DNA from: Rickettsia endosymbiont of Bryobia graminum
GTDB taxonomy: Bacteria; Pseudomonadota; Alphaproteobacteria; Rickettsiales; Rickettsiaceae
DNA: 5,659 nt
NCBI GenBank assembly: GCA_020881085.1
Contig: JAJIYR010000188.1
Coordinates: forward strand, 1 to 5,659
Reading direction: 5' to 3'
Position 1 is the first letter of the stretch. Every line of letters begins with the position of its first letter. The notes beneath the pieces were generated by a model. It ran no database searches. It saw only the letters and a list, made by a program, of their open reading frames with translations, and was not told the origin of the DNA. Positions 1 through 5,659 of the stretch are shown here, piece after piece. The position numbers and the translations under genes were made by a program.

Positions 1-11
1 TATATTTGCTC

Positions 12-45
12 ATTCCTCCATATTACGCCGCAAGCGGCGGGGAAT
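12..45. repeat. GC-rich palindrome upstream of the first gene
   Basis: A perfect stem CGCCG (26-30) pairs with CGGCG (35-39) around the loop CAAG. An outer arm ATTCC (12-16) can also pair with GGAAT (41-45), leaving nine unpaired bases (17-25) on the left. The GC content is far above the surrounding DNA. Neither strand has a T-run after the stem, so it is not a typical intrinsic terminator. The region is open in frame with the downstream gene from a TTG at position 6, but that is probably incidental. It may be one copy of a dispersed palindromic element; the structure is visible, the repeat status is inferred. Confidence 0.55.
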
Positions 46-77
46 ATACCCAAAAGAGATTTAAATATAGATATATT

Positions 78-692
78 ATGAAGAAAAAAGATAAAAATGG
101 CGAAGTTCAAGCTCTAATTAACAAAGCTACATCATTAAAATTAAATGCTAAAGAACTAGATGACTATGTAGAAAAAAATTGTTTAACCGCTCTATATGAA
201 GGTGTTGACAAAACTCCTATAATTGAATTTCTTATAGAAGAAGCAAATTCATATAATGAACGCAATCCTACAGACACAATGTATAGGTTATATACTCTCA
301 TGAAAATATCATTTGATGACACGCAATATTGTAAAAATGCTATAAGCTATATACTAAATAATTTACAAGAAATCAAACATAGATCCACTGATGATTGCCA
401 CTCTATCGTTAATTTTTTAACTTGCCTTTATTCTACGGAAGAGAATATTTTTATAGATAATCTAAAAAACAAAACCTTTATAGGCTCTGACTTTATAGGC
501 TCTGAAGACACTATGCAGAAAATTACTGATTTTTACTCTTCACTTCCAAACAATAGACAAGAAAATATTCTAGATCATATGCTGTGGTGGTATGGACAGA
601 TTTTTGAACCACCTTATACAGAAGAATATTTATCTAATATCTTAGATAACATTGAACCAAATTGGCATAATTTGTACTCTAGTTATTGCTAA
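78..692 (+). CDS. Hypothetical protein, 204 residues, function unknown
   Basis: I do not recognise this protein. The reading frame is open from a TTG at position 6, but I chose the ATG at 78 because the extra 24 codons run through a GC-rich palindrome and look unlike the rest. No good Shine-Dalgarno site stands before either start; an AAAGAGA at 53-59 is too far from the ATG. The product is hydrophilic, rich in Asn, Glu, Lys and Tyr, and probably mostly helical. It has no signal peptide, no membrane segment and no catalytic motif I can name. Residues 134-143 repeat FIGSD/FIGSE, encoded by a perfect 15-bp tandem duplication. The C-terminal part is aromatic (LWWYGQIFEPPY at about residues 173-184). 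It ends 16 bp from the convergent rnpA with no visible terminator between them. The A/T codon bias matches the neighbours. It could be a lineage-specific or secreted protein, but nothing here shows that. Confidence 0.7.
   Translation: MKKKDKNGEVQALINKATSLKLNAKELDDYVEKNCLTALYEGVDKTPIIEFLIEEANSYNERNPTDTMYRLYTLMKISFDDTQYCKNAISYILNNLQEIKHRSTDDCHSIVNFLTCLYSTEENIFIDNLKNKTFIGSDFIGSEDTMQKITDFYSSLPNNRQENILDHMLWWYGQIFEPPYTEEYLSNILDNIEPNWHNLYSSYC
476..505 (+). repeat. Perfect 15-bp tandem duplication inside the hypothetical gene
   Basis: The unit CTTTATAGGCTCTGA occurs twice back to back (476-490 and 491-505) with no mismatch. Because 15 is a multiple of three, the frame is kept and five residues are duplicated (FIGSD, FIGSE). 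The lack of divergence suggests a recent slippage or duplication event, so copy number may vary between strains. Confidence 0.9.
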
Positions 693-708
693 AGGAAATA
701 CAAATATA

Positions 709-1152
709 TTACATACCCAATAATAATTGCTCCATTGTATATAACAAAGTAGCAAATTCCACTTGTTCAAAATTTTTACGAGGAATAATTATAATTGCCC
801 AATTATGTTGAGCAACAACACTTCGTTTTGAGATTATTTTTTTATTAGGAATTTGCGTATTAATACGATTAGTATCATTAACTATCAACGTAACTAAATG
901 TCTAATACGCCTTTTAATTTTATTGCGTGTAACTGCATTACCTAACTTCTTCCCTACTTTCATTCCAAAGTAAAATACATTACTATCCTTCTGATTGGCA
1001 GAAACTGAAGTTAATCTTTTATTACTCAGGTAGGTAATAACTTTAGGGGAGTTTTTAGCAATAATAGTGAGGAAATAAGGGCAGTGGAATTTTTTTCCTG
1101 ATTTGTTAACTAGGTCAAATTCCTTTTGGTTTTTTAGAGATGTAATTAGCAA
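709..1152 (-). CDS. rnpA: Ribonuclease P protein component (RnpA, C5 protein)
   Basis: RnpA is the small basic protein that binds the RNase P RNA and helps it remove 5' leaders from precursor tRNAs. The diagnostic RNR signature is clear at residues 66-85, with core GNAVTRNKIKRRIRH. The N-terminus (ITSLKNQKEF) and the strand AIIIIPRKNFE (119-129) also fit the family. The start is TTG at 1152, because the only later Met before the RNR motif (residue 64) would remove the N-terminal half of the domain. No clear Shine-Dalgarno is seen. The start lies 6 bases after the rpmH stop, so translational coupling and a shared transcript are likely. At 147 residues it is longer than the roughly 110-125 usual for the family. 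The extra length lies at about 38-58 and, more clearly, at about 94-115, between the RNR helix and the last strand. All core elements remain, so it is probably functional. Confidence 0.95.
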   Translation of the reverse strand: MLITSLKNQKEFDLVNKSGKKFHCPYFLTIIAKNSPKVITYLSNKRLTSVSANQKDSNVFYFGMKVGKKLGNAVTRNKIKRRIRHLVTLIVNDTNRINTQIPNKKIISKRSVVAQHNWAIIIIPRKNFEQVEFATLLYTMEQLLLGM

Positions 1153-1158
1153 ATTAAA

Positions 1159-1293
1159 TTACGCTGATAGTTTCTTTCTACCTTTTACACGTCTCTGCCT
1201 TAACACCTGTCTTCCACCCACAGTTGCCATTCTAGCTCTAAAACCATGTCTTCTTTTTCTAACTAAATTGCTAGGTTGAAATGTACGTTTCAT
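1159..1293 (-). CDS. rpmH: Large ribosomal subunit protein bL34
   Basis: This 44-residue, Arg/Lys-rich protein starts [20 protein letters not shown] and ends GRKKLSA. It matches the conserved L34 pattern along its whole length, including the [11 protein letters not shown] segment. L34 is a structural protein of the 50S subunit that binds 23S rRNA. The ATG at 1293 is the only sensible start, and the upstream ribosome binding signal is weak (TGGAT just before the start). rnpA follows after 6 bases, the gene order conserved across bacteria. A strong promoter lies about 32 bp upstream. No dnaA is seen in the window, so the classic dnaA-rpmH-rnpA arrangement is not shown. Confidence 0.97.
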   Translation of the reverse strand: MKRTFQPSNLVRKRRHGFRARMATVGGRQVLRQRRVKGRKKLSA

Positions 1294-1324
1294 AAATCCA
1301 TATCCATACGAAATAACAACCTAT

Positions 1325-1353
1325 TTTATAGTGAGATAATGGTAGATTGTCAA
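1325..1353 (-). promoter_or_regulatory. Sigma70-type promoter of rpmH-rnpA
   Basis: Read on the minus strand, a perfect -35 box TTGACA (1353-1348) is followed by a 17-base spacer and a -10 box TATAAA (1330-1325), which matches the consensus at five of six positions. Transcription should start near 1318, giving a leader of about 25 bases before the rpmH ATG. This is the strongest promoter in the window, as expected for a ribosomal protein gene. Confidence 0.8.
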
Positions 1354-1365
1354 CCTAATTATATG

Positions 1366-1371
1366 TATAAT
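1366..1371 (+). promoter_or_regulatory. Possible -10 box for coq7
   Basis: A perfect TATAAT stands on the + strand, divergent from the rpmH promoter. The nearest good -35 match, TTGTCA at 1347-1352, is only 13 bases away, which is too short, and a properly spaced -35 is poor. In AT-rich DNA this hexamer arises often by chance. If used, the coq7 leader would be about 125 bases and would contain the inverted repeat at 1395-1441. Confidence 0.3.
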
Positions 1372-1394
1372 TTTAGATAAAGCCTTCCAACATT

Positions 1395-1441
1395 GTCATC
1401 TAGTGATAGTCAATTCAGATGAATCAGATACTAGGCATGAC
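1395..1441. repeat. Nested inverted repeat upstream of coq7
   Basis: GTCAT (1395-1399) and CTAGT (1400-1404) pair with ACTAG (1430-1434) and ATGAC (1437-1441), with a 2-base bulge GC on the right arm. A small inner hairpin ATTCA/TGAAT (1413-1417 with 1420-1424) sits at nearly the same centre. A second short hairpin follows at 1448-1463 (GCCTGT with ATAGGC, one G-U pair). There is no T-run, so it is not a standard terminator. The layout resembles dispersed palindromic elements known from Rickettsiales; that assignment is inferred. Confidence 0.5.
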
Positions 1442-1504
1442 GGTAGAGCCTGTACTAATAGGCAAGCAAGGAGTAATAATAAAGATAATCTATATCAATT
1501 AATT

Positions 1505-2041
1505 ATGGCAAAACCAAATTTTTCGTCAAATAATATTATACAAGAAATTATTAGAGTAGATCATGCTGGAGAATATGGGGCAAGAAGAATTTATGAAGGC
1601 CAATTAAATTACACTAGAAATCATCAAGACCGTATTACTATCCATCACATGCTAGAACAAGAAAAAGAACATTTAGCATATTTTAATAATTTGTTATTAG
1701 CACGTAATGTTAGACCAACTATATTAATGCCATTCTGGTATATCATAGGTTATATACTTGGTAGCGGTTCAGTACTATTAGGAACAAAAACCGCAATGCT
1801 ACTAACTCAAGGCATAGAAGAAACTATCGAACAACATTATCAAAAACAAATAGATTATCTCTCAAGCCATAATATAGAAGAAGATTTATTAGCCCATATA
1901 AAACAATTCCAGCAAGAAGAAATTGAACATAGAGATATTGCTTTAGAGCAAGGAAGTAGCAAAGTAGCATTTGCTCCTTTAATTAAAAATTCTATTAAAT
2001 TAATGTGCAAATTAGCTATTAGTCTAAGTAAGAAATTATAA
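1505..2041 (+). CDS. coq7: COQ7-type 5-demethoxyubiquinone hydroxylase
   Basis: This di-iron enzyme hydroxylates demethoxyubiquinone near the end of ubiquinone synthesis, at the inner face of the cytoplasmic membrane, making the substrate for the last O-methylation (UbiG). The 178-residue product has the ferritin-like ligand pattern: Glu23 in HAGEYGA, ExxH at 53-56 (EKEH), Glu105/106 in GIEETIEQHY, and ExxH at 139-142 (EIEH). A hydrophobic stretch at about 76-100 fits the membrane-dipping helix of the family. The frame is open back to a GTG at 1403, but I chose the ATG at 1505. Similarity to COQ7 begins only near IIQEIIRVDHAGEYG, and the extra 34 codons cross an inverted repeat. No strong ribosome binding site precedes the ATG; the AAGGAG near 1468 is over 30 bases away. 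It stands alone, divergent from rpmH and 247 bp before addA. The length is typical of bacterial COQ7. Confidence 0.93.
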   Translation: MAKPNFSSNNIIQEIIRVDHAGEYGARRIYEGQLNYTRNHQDRITIHHMLEQEKEHLAYFNNLLLARNVRPTILMPFWYIIGYILGSGSVLLGTKTAMLLTQGIEETIEQHYQKQIDYLSSHNIEEDLLAHIKQFQQEEIEHRDIALEQGSSKVAFAPLIKNSIKLMCKLAISLSKKL

Positions 2042-2288
2042 TATCTTACTAATATCTAAAGAAGTAGAAAAATTTTCATAACTCGTTATAAATTTAGGTT
2101 ATCAAAATTCACCAAAATTCCGCCTTGCAGAGCTTATAGCAATAAGCTTTAGAAGCAAAGTGTATAAAAAATATTTTTTCGAATAAATTGCAGTCGTTTT
2201 TTTAAAGAATTTCTTATGATCTGGCTGTAACCTATTGAAGTTTATGTATTTTTAAAAATTATACTAGAGATGGGAAACTTTATTAATT
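2042..2288. other. Intergenic region between coq7 and addA, with hairpin and possible remnant
   Basis: A 9-bp stem (2129-2137 with 2142-2150, one G-U pair, loop AGCA) lies mid-gap, but no T-run follows directly, so it is a poor terminator. A 10-bp near-repeat (ATCAAAATTC, ACCAAAATTC) stands at 2101-2120. One + frame is open without an ATG from 2082 to the TAA at 2184-2186. It reads protein-like in its middle (KFRLAELIAISFRSKVYKKY), so it may be a decayed gene or repeat fragment. An addA promoter candidate lies at 2235-2265. No RNA gene is recognised. Confidence 0.4.
2235..2265 (+). promoter_or_regulatory. Candidate promoter of addA
   Basis: TTGAAG (2235-2240, four of six matches to TTGACA) and TATACT (2260-2265, five of six to TATAAT) are separated by 19 bases, slightly longer than the best spacing. 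Transcription would start near 2272, leaving a leader of less than 20 bases before the addA ATG. The position is good, but such matches are common in AT-rich DNA. Confidence 0.4.
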
Positions 2289-5200
2289 ATGAATGAACTA
2301 CAACAACAAGCATCTGATCCTAACTATTCTGTATGGGTATCAGCTTCTGCAGGAACTGGTAAAACTAAAATTTTAACAGACAGAGTATTAAGATTACTGA
2401 TCAATGGTGTACCATTTGAAAAGATTTTATGCTTAACTTTTACTAATGCCGCCGCTCTTGAAATGCAAAGCAGAATTAGGAGCAAGCTTGAATATTTCGC
2501 GCTAATAGATACTAATAACCTAGTTATTGAACTAAATACATTACTTACTAAAGAACCTTCTAATGATGAAATACTATGTGCAAAAACTTTATATCACAAA
2601 TTATTAAATTCTACTTGTGGCATTAGTATTTATACTATTCATGCTTTTTGTCAGAAATTATTAAAATTATTTTCTTTTGAAGCATGTGTTAACCCAGAAT
2701 TTGAGATTCTTGACGATATTACTGCTCAAGAAATACTTCAAAAAATAAGAAACCAAATCTATTTATCCCCAGAACATAGTAAGCTGATTAATTTCTTTCT
2801 AACAAATTTCCATGAAGTTACTATTAATGATATTTTTGGGGAAATAATTCAGCAAAAGATTAAATTTAGGAAATTATTCGCTAAGGAAATAAAGTATTTG
2901 GAAGAAGTTGAAAATATTTCTACCACTTTATGTCATCAAGAATTATATGACACAATTAGAAGATTATTTGCTAAATACTCAATGAATATAGTTGATGATC
3001 AAGAAATTATACAATTTTTTCTAACTAAATATTTCAGTAAACGGAAAAATTTATTACCAAAATCTTTAACAGCAAAACATCCCGAATTATTACAAGAGCT
3101 TGAATATTTTCAAGATGAAATCTTTAAACTCTATCAACAAAATAAAATCAATGAAATAAAAAATTACTCTCAATTATTGCATAAATTAGCCAAAATTTTT
3201 CTTGATGAATATAATACTTATAAAGCTAAACACAGCATACTAGACTATGATGATTTAATTTATCATACTCAAGTTTTATTAAGTAACCAAGATACTAAAG
3301 ATTGGATATTATATAAGCTAGATGGCTGGATTTCCCATTTACTTGTGGATGAGGCACAAGATACTAGCCCTGAGCAATGGCAGATTATTACTTCAATTAT
3401 AGATGAATTTTATAAAAGCACTAAACATGATAGCACAATTTTTGTTGTTGGAGATGAAAAACAATCTATCTTTAGCTTCCAAGGGGCAAACTTAGATTCT
3501 TTTGACTCGACTAATAAAAACTTACAACAAAATCTCTCAAAATCTAATAAAAATTTTAGAAATATTACCCTTGAGTGGTCTTATAGATCAACTGAAGAAA
3601 TTATAAATATTGTACATATAATTTTAGATCAAATTAAAAATACCTCTCCACAACTATTCACCTCAGAAAATCCTAAGATCTTACCATTCCGTAAAACTCA
3701 TAATGGTAGAGTTGAGTTATGGCCTTTAGTTAAAAGTGAGAAAGAAGATAAATTATTTTGGCCTAAACCAGAAGATCATCATAATGCAGAAATATCAAAA
3801 GCATTACTTGCAGATAAAATTGCTAAATTCATCAAACAGCAAATAGCAAGCAAAAGAATTCTTCATGCTACTAATTCACCCGTTAAAGAATCTGATTTTA
3901 TGATTTTAGTACGTAAAAGAGATCCACTAGTATTAGAACTAATTGCAACTCTTAGAAAATATAATCTGCAGGTAGAAGATATTGATAAAGTAACTCTAGA
4001 CCAGAATTTATCGGTAATGGACTTAATGTCTATTGCTAAATTCGTATTATTACCTCAAGATAATCTAAATTTAGCTAGTTTACTAAAATCACCGATTATT
4101 GGGATGAATGAAGAGGAGTTACAAAATCTAGCAATTACTCGTGGTAAAACCTCTCTATGGGAATATCTAAAAACTATAGAGGAATATGAGGTAATTTACG
4201 AAAAATTATGTCATTTTTTACAAATATATAAGATCTCAAATTGCGGAAGTTTCTTTGCGCTTATTGTTGATTGCTTTGATATTAGAAAAATTTTAGTTGC
4301 AAGTAATGGCTCTAACAGTAATGATTTAATTAATGAACTAATCTATTTAAGTTCTAATTATTCAAATAATGTCGATAGTCTATTACAAAATTTTGTTTAT
4401 TGGTTTGAAAATAATATTATTGAAATAAAAAGGAATTTAGAATCATCCAATAAAATCAGAATTATGACCGTTCATGCTTCTAAGGGTTTACAAGCTCCCA
4501 TTATAATTTTATGCGATACTACTACGGTCCCAGTTAATAGTAATAGATTTGTTTGGACAGAAGATGGTGAGATGTTTTCCGCTATTAAATCAGCCAACAG
4601 CCCAGAATTTTTTAAAAAACTAAAGGAAAAGCAGCAAGAAAAAGAATTACAAGAATATATTAGATTACTTTATGTAGCAATGACCAGAGCAGAAGACCAC
4701 TTAGTTATATGTGGCTATCAATCAAATAATATCTTGCCTAAAAATTGTTGGTATGAATTAGTTTCTAAAGCAATGAATATTCATGGATTATTGGATGAAG
4801 ATGATATAATAATTTATGAAACTAATAATAAAGAAAAATATACTAAATCTGATGCCCTAGAAAATAAAATAATGCTTAATACTACCAACCAATCGACAAA
4901 TACAGATTATACAAGTTTTACTTTTGATAAGGTTTTATTTAATAAAATAATAAAACCTACCAAAAAAAACTATTCTGTTAAATCACCCCTAATATATAAT
5001 GATCACCTGCAGTATGGTAGAATATTTCATAAAGTTCTGGAAGATTCAGCAAAGATTAATGATTTTTTTGCCCTCAATAAACATCCTTATATCCAAATCT
5101 TACCAATACAACTACAAGAAAAAATTCATAAGAATATTGATAAATTACTCAATAATAATGAATTTATAAAACTTAATTTAGGACAATTAAAAACTGAAGT

Positions 5201-5450
5201 CACTATAGGAATAAATTTAGATAATGAACCTAAAGTAGGAAGAATCGATCTTCTAGCAATCGAAGAAGAAAAAATAACTATTATTGATTATAAATCTGAT
5301 GCTCACCCACCTAAGACATCAGATTTAATTAATGAATCATATGTCGATCAGCTCAATTTTTATCGACATATAATACAAAAGTTGTATCCAGATAGTATAG
5401 TTAATTGTAAAATATTATGGTTAGATAATGGCAGTTTTATGAAGATATAA
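2289..5450 (+). CDS. addA: Double-strand-break repair helicase-nuclease AddA
   Basis: AddA is the UvrD-like helicase and nuclease subunit of AddAB, the RecBCD-equivalent that resects DNA ends for RecA-dependent repair. The 1053-residue product has the helicase motifs in order: Walker A SASAGTGKT (18-26), Ia LCLTFTNAAALEM (47-59), TIHAFCQ (116-122), Walker B LLVDEAQDTSP (351-361), III VVGDEKQSIFSFQGA (386-400), IV WSYRS (430-434), V RIMTVHASKGLQAP (724-737) and VI LLYVAMTRAEDHLV (793-806). The C-terminal RecB-type nuclease keeps His914 (GRIFHKVLED), Asp987 (GRIDLL), Asp1000 and Lys1002 (IIDYKSD), and QLNFY (1021-1025), so both activities look intact. It is somewhat shorter than the about 1150 residues common in free-living alphaproteobacteria. 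The ATG at 2289 places Walker A at the usual distance from the N-terminus; the ribosome binding site is weak. addB, often adjacent in this class, is not here. The protein starts a single-gene transcript and ends 5 bases before a convergent gene remnant. Confidence 0.95.
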   Translation: MNELQQQASDPNYSVWVSASAGTGKTKILTDRVLRLLINGVPFEKILCLTFTNAAALEMQSRIRSKLEYFALIDTNNLVIELNTLLTKEPSNDEILCAKTLYHKLLNSTCGISIYTIHAFCQKLLKLFSFEACVNPEFEILDDITAQEILQKIRNQIYLSPEHSKLINFFLTNFHEVTINDIFGEIIQQKIKFRKLFAKEIKYLEEVENISTTLCHQELYDTIRRLFAKYSMNIVDDQEIIQFFLTKYFSKRKNLLPKSLTAKHPELLQELEYFQDEIFKLYQQNKINEIKNYSQLLHKLAKIFLDEYNTYKAKHSILDYDDLIYHTQVLLSNQDTKDWILYKLDGWISHLLVDEAQDTSPEQWQIITSIIDEFYKSTKHDSTIFVVGDEKQSIFSFQGANLDSFDSTNKNLQQNLSKSNKNFRNITLEWSYRSTEEIINIVHIILDQIKNTSPQLFTSENPKILPFRKTHNGRVELWPLVKSEKEDKLFWPKPEDHHNAEISKALLADKIAKFIKQQIASKRILHATNSPVKESDFMILVRKRDPLVLELIATLRKYNLQVEDIDKVTLDQNLSVMDLMSIAKFVLLPQDNLNLASLLKSPIIGMNEEELQNLAITRGKTSLWEYLKTIEEYEVIYEKLCHFLQIYKISNCGSFFALIVDCFDIRKILVASNGSNSNDLINELIYLSSNYSNNVDSLLQNFVYWFENNIIEIKRNLESSNKIRIMTVHASKGLQAPIIILCDTTTVPVNSNRFVWTEDGEMFSAIKSANSPEFFKKLKEKQQEKELQEYIRLLYVAMTRAEDHLVICGYQSNNILPKNCWYELVSKAMNIHGLLDEDDIIIYETNNKEKYTKSDALENKIMLNTTNQSTNTDYTSFTFDKVLFNKIIKPTKKNYSVKSPLIYNDHLQYGRIFHKVLEDSAKINDFFALNKHPYIQILPIQLQEKIHKNIDKLLNNNEFIKLNLGQLKTEVTIGINLDNEPKVGRIDLLAIEEEKITIIDYKSDAHPPKTSDLINESYVDQLNFYRHIIQKLYPDSIVNCKILWLDNGSFMKI

Positions 5451-5455
5451 AGCTA

Positions 5456-5520
5456 TTATTCTTCAATAAATTCATTACATAGTTCTATCAATTTATCCTC
5501 TAAAGAAGTAAGTCCTAAAT
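5456..5520 (-). pseudogene. 3' end of an unidentified minus-strand gene, cut by the insertion sequence
   Basis: Read on the minus strand, 20 codons ending in TAA (5458-5456) encode LGLTSLEDKLIELCNEFIEE, an amphipathic, helix-like C-terminus that looks like real protein. There is no start codon in the segment, and the frame meets a stop (TAG at 5527-5525) just inside the insertion sequence. The simplest reading is that the element inserted at about 5520/5521 and separated this tail from its gene. The gene cannot be named from 20 residues, and a chance open frame of this length is possible. Confidence 0.45.
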
Positions 5521-5562
5521 TGATCTAGTACTACTTTTCCGGACACGTAGTCTATAAAAGAA

Positions 5563-5568
5563 AAGGAG
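5563..5568 (+). promoter_or_regulatory. Strong ribosome binding site of the transposase gene
   Basis: AAGGAG ends 8 bases before the ATG at 5577, nearly ideal spacing. It is the only good Shine-Dalgarno correctly placed before a gene in this window; the host genes have weak ones. A TATAAA at 5553-5558 could be a -10 box, but no matching -35 is clear. Confidence 0.8.
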
Positions 5569-5576
5569 TAAAAGAA

Positions 5577-5659
5577 ATGCCAAAAGGAATAAAATATACA
5601 GATGAATTTAAACGAGAAGCAGTAAAATTATTACAAGTATCTGATAAATCAGTGAAGCA
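5577..5659 (+). CDS. Transposase OrfA-like N-terminus, partial at the window edge
   Basis: The first 27 codons (MPKGIKYTDEFKREAVKLL, then QVSDKSVK) match the start of the helix-turn-helix OrfA proteins of IS3-family elements, where KYTDEFKREAV is a common opening. OrfA binds the element's ends. In the family, OrfB with the DDE catalytic domain follows and is usually joined to OrfA by a programmed -1 frameshift; that part is outside the window. The ATG is fixed by the Shine-Dalgarno at 5563-5568. The 3' part is missing only because the window ends, so intactness is unknown. Confidence 0.8.
   Translation, partial: MPKGIKYTDEFKREAVKLLQVSDKSVK

Larger units (their letters stand above)
5521..5659 (+). 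mobile_element. Left end of an IS3-family-like insertion sequence, continuing past the window
   Basis: The segment begins TGATCTAGTACTACTTTTCC and continues GGACAC, a style of terminal inverted repeat (TG start, GGACA core) seen in IS3-family elements. It is followed after a short leader by an OrfA-like transposase gene with a strong ribosome binding site. The exact first base could be 5520 or 5521. The right end, its inverted repeat and the target duplication lie outside the window, so completeness cannot be judged. Confidence 0.7.

Noticed and set aside
11..19. Possible minus-strand gene start (ATG at 13-11 with GGAGG at 19-15)
   Set aside because: Only one base separates GGAGG from the ATG, and just three complete codons remain before the window edge, so nothing can be supported.
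6..77. TTG-initiated 24-codon extension of the first gene
   Set aside because: It crosses a GC-rich palindrome, has no ribosome binding site in view and differs in composition from the rest; the ATG at 78 is the simpler start.
1403..1504. GTG-initiated 34-codon extension of coq7
   Set aside because: COQ7 similarity begins after the ATG at 1505, the extra sequence overlaps an inverted repeat, and no ribosome binding site precedes the GTG.
2129..2150. Hairpin as an intrinsic terminator of coq7
   Set aside because: The stem is acceptable but is followed by AGAAGCAAAG, not a T-run; the later T-tract at about 2197-2203 is too far away.
2166..2179. AT-only palindrome (AAAAAATATTTTTT) as a coq7 terminator
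   Set aside because: Perfect AT palindromes of this size occur by chance in such AT-rich DNA, and the stem has no GC pairs to pause polymerase.
1..5659. CRISPR array, tRNA or rRNA genes, or a toxin-antitoxin or phage-defence cassette
   Set aside because: No regularly spaced repeats, no tRNA-like or rRNA sequence and no recognisable defence proteins are seen. The helicase-nuclease is a standard AddA, not a defence effector.

Overview
The window is AT-rich DNA from what looks like an alphaproteobacterium of the order Rickettsiales, probably Rickettsiaceae. The evidence is strong A/T third-position bias, a COQ7-type ubiquinone hydroxylase, an RnpA with rickettsia-like sequence at both ends, an alphaproteobacterial-type AddA, weak Shine-Dalgarno sites, scattered palindromes and an insertion sequence. 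The genus cannot be fixed from this sequence. Most of the content is ordinary housekeeping, and I see no convincing new multi-gene system.

Layout, left to right. A GC-rich palindrome (about 12-45) precedes an unrecognised 204-residue protein on the + strand (78-692), which carries a perfect 15-bp tandem duplication. It converges, with a 16-bp gap, on the minus-strand rpmH-rnpA pair (1293 down to 709). That pair encodes ribosomal protein L34 and the RNase P protein, and is driven by a near-consensus promoter at 1325-1353. rnpA starts with TTG and encodes an unusually long protein. A divergent intergenic region follows. It contains a nested inverted repeat (1395-1441) that is open in frame with the next gene, coq7 (1505-2041, + strand).

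A 247-bp gap (2042-2288) holds a small hairpin and a possible gene or repeat remnant. It is followed by the dominant gene, addA (2289-5450, + strand). This is a full-length helicase-nuclease with every expected motif, but no addB is present in the window. Just past addA lies what looks like the 3' end of a minus-strand gene (5456-5520). It stops exactly where the left end of an IS3-like element begins (5521), and the first 27 codons of that element's OrfA-like transposase gene run off the right edge.

The genes belong to separate processes: tRNA maturation and translation (rnpA, rpmH), respiratory quinone synthesis (coq7) and double-strand-break repair (addA). Only rpmH-rnpA looks like an operon. 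The scattered palindromes, the tandem duplication and the insertion sequence suggest a genome with active repeats and ongoing gene decay.
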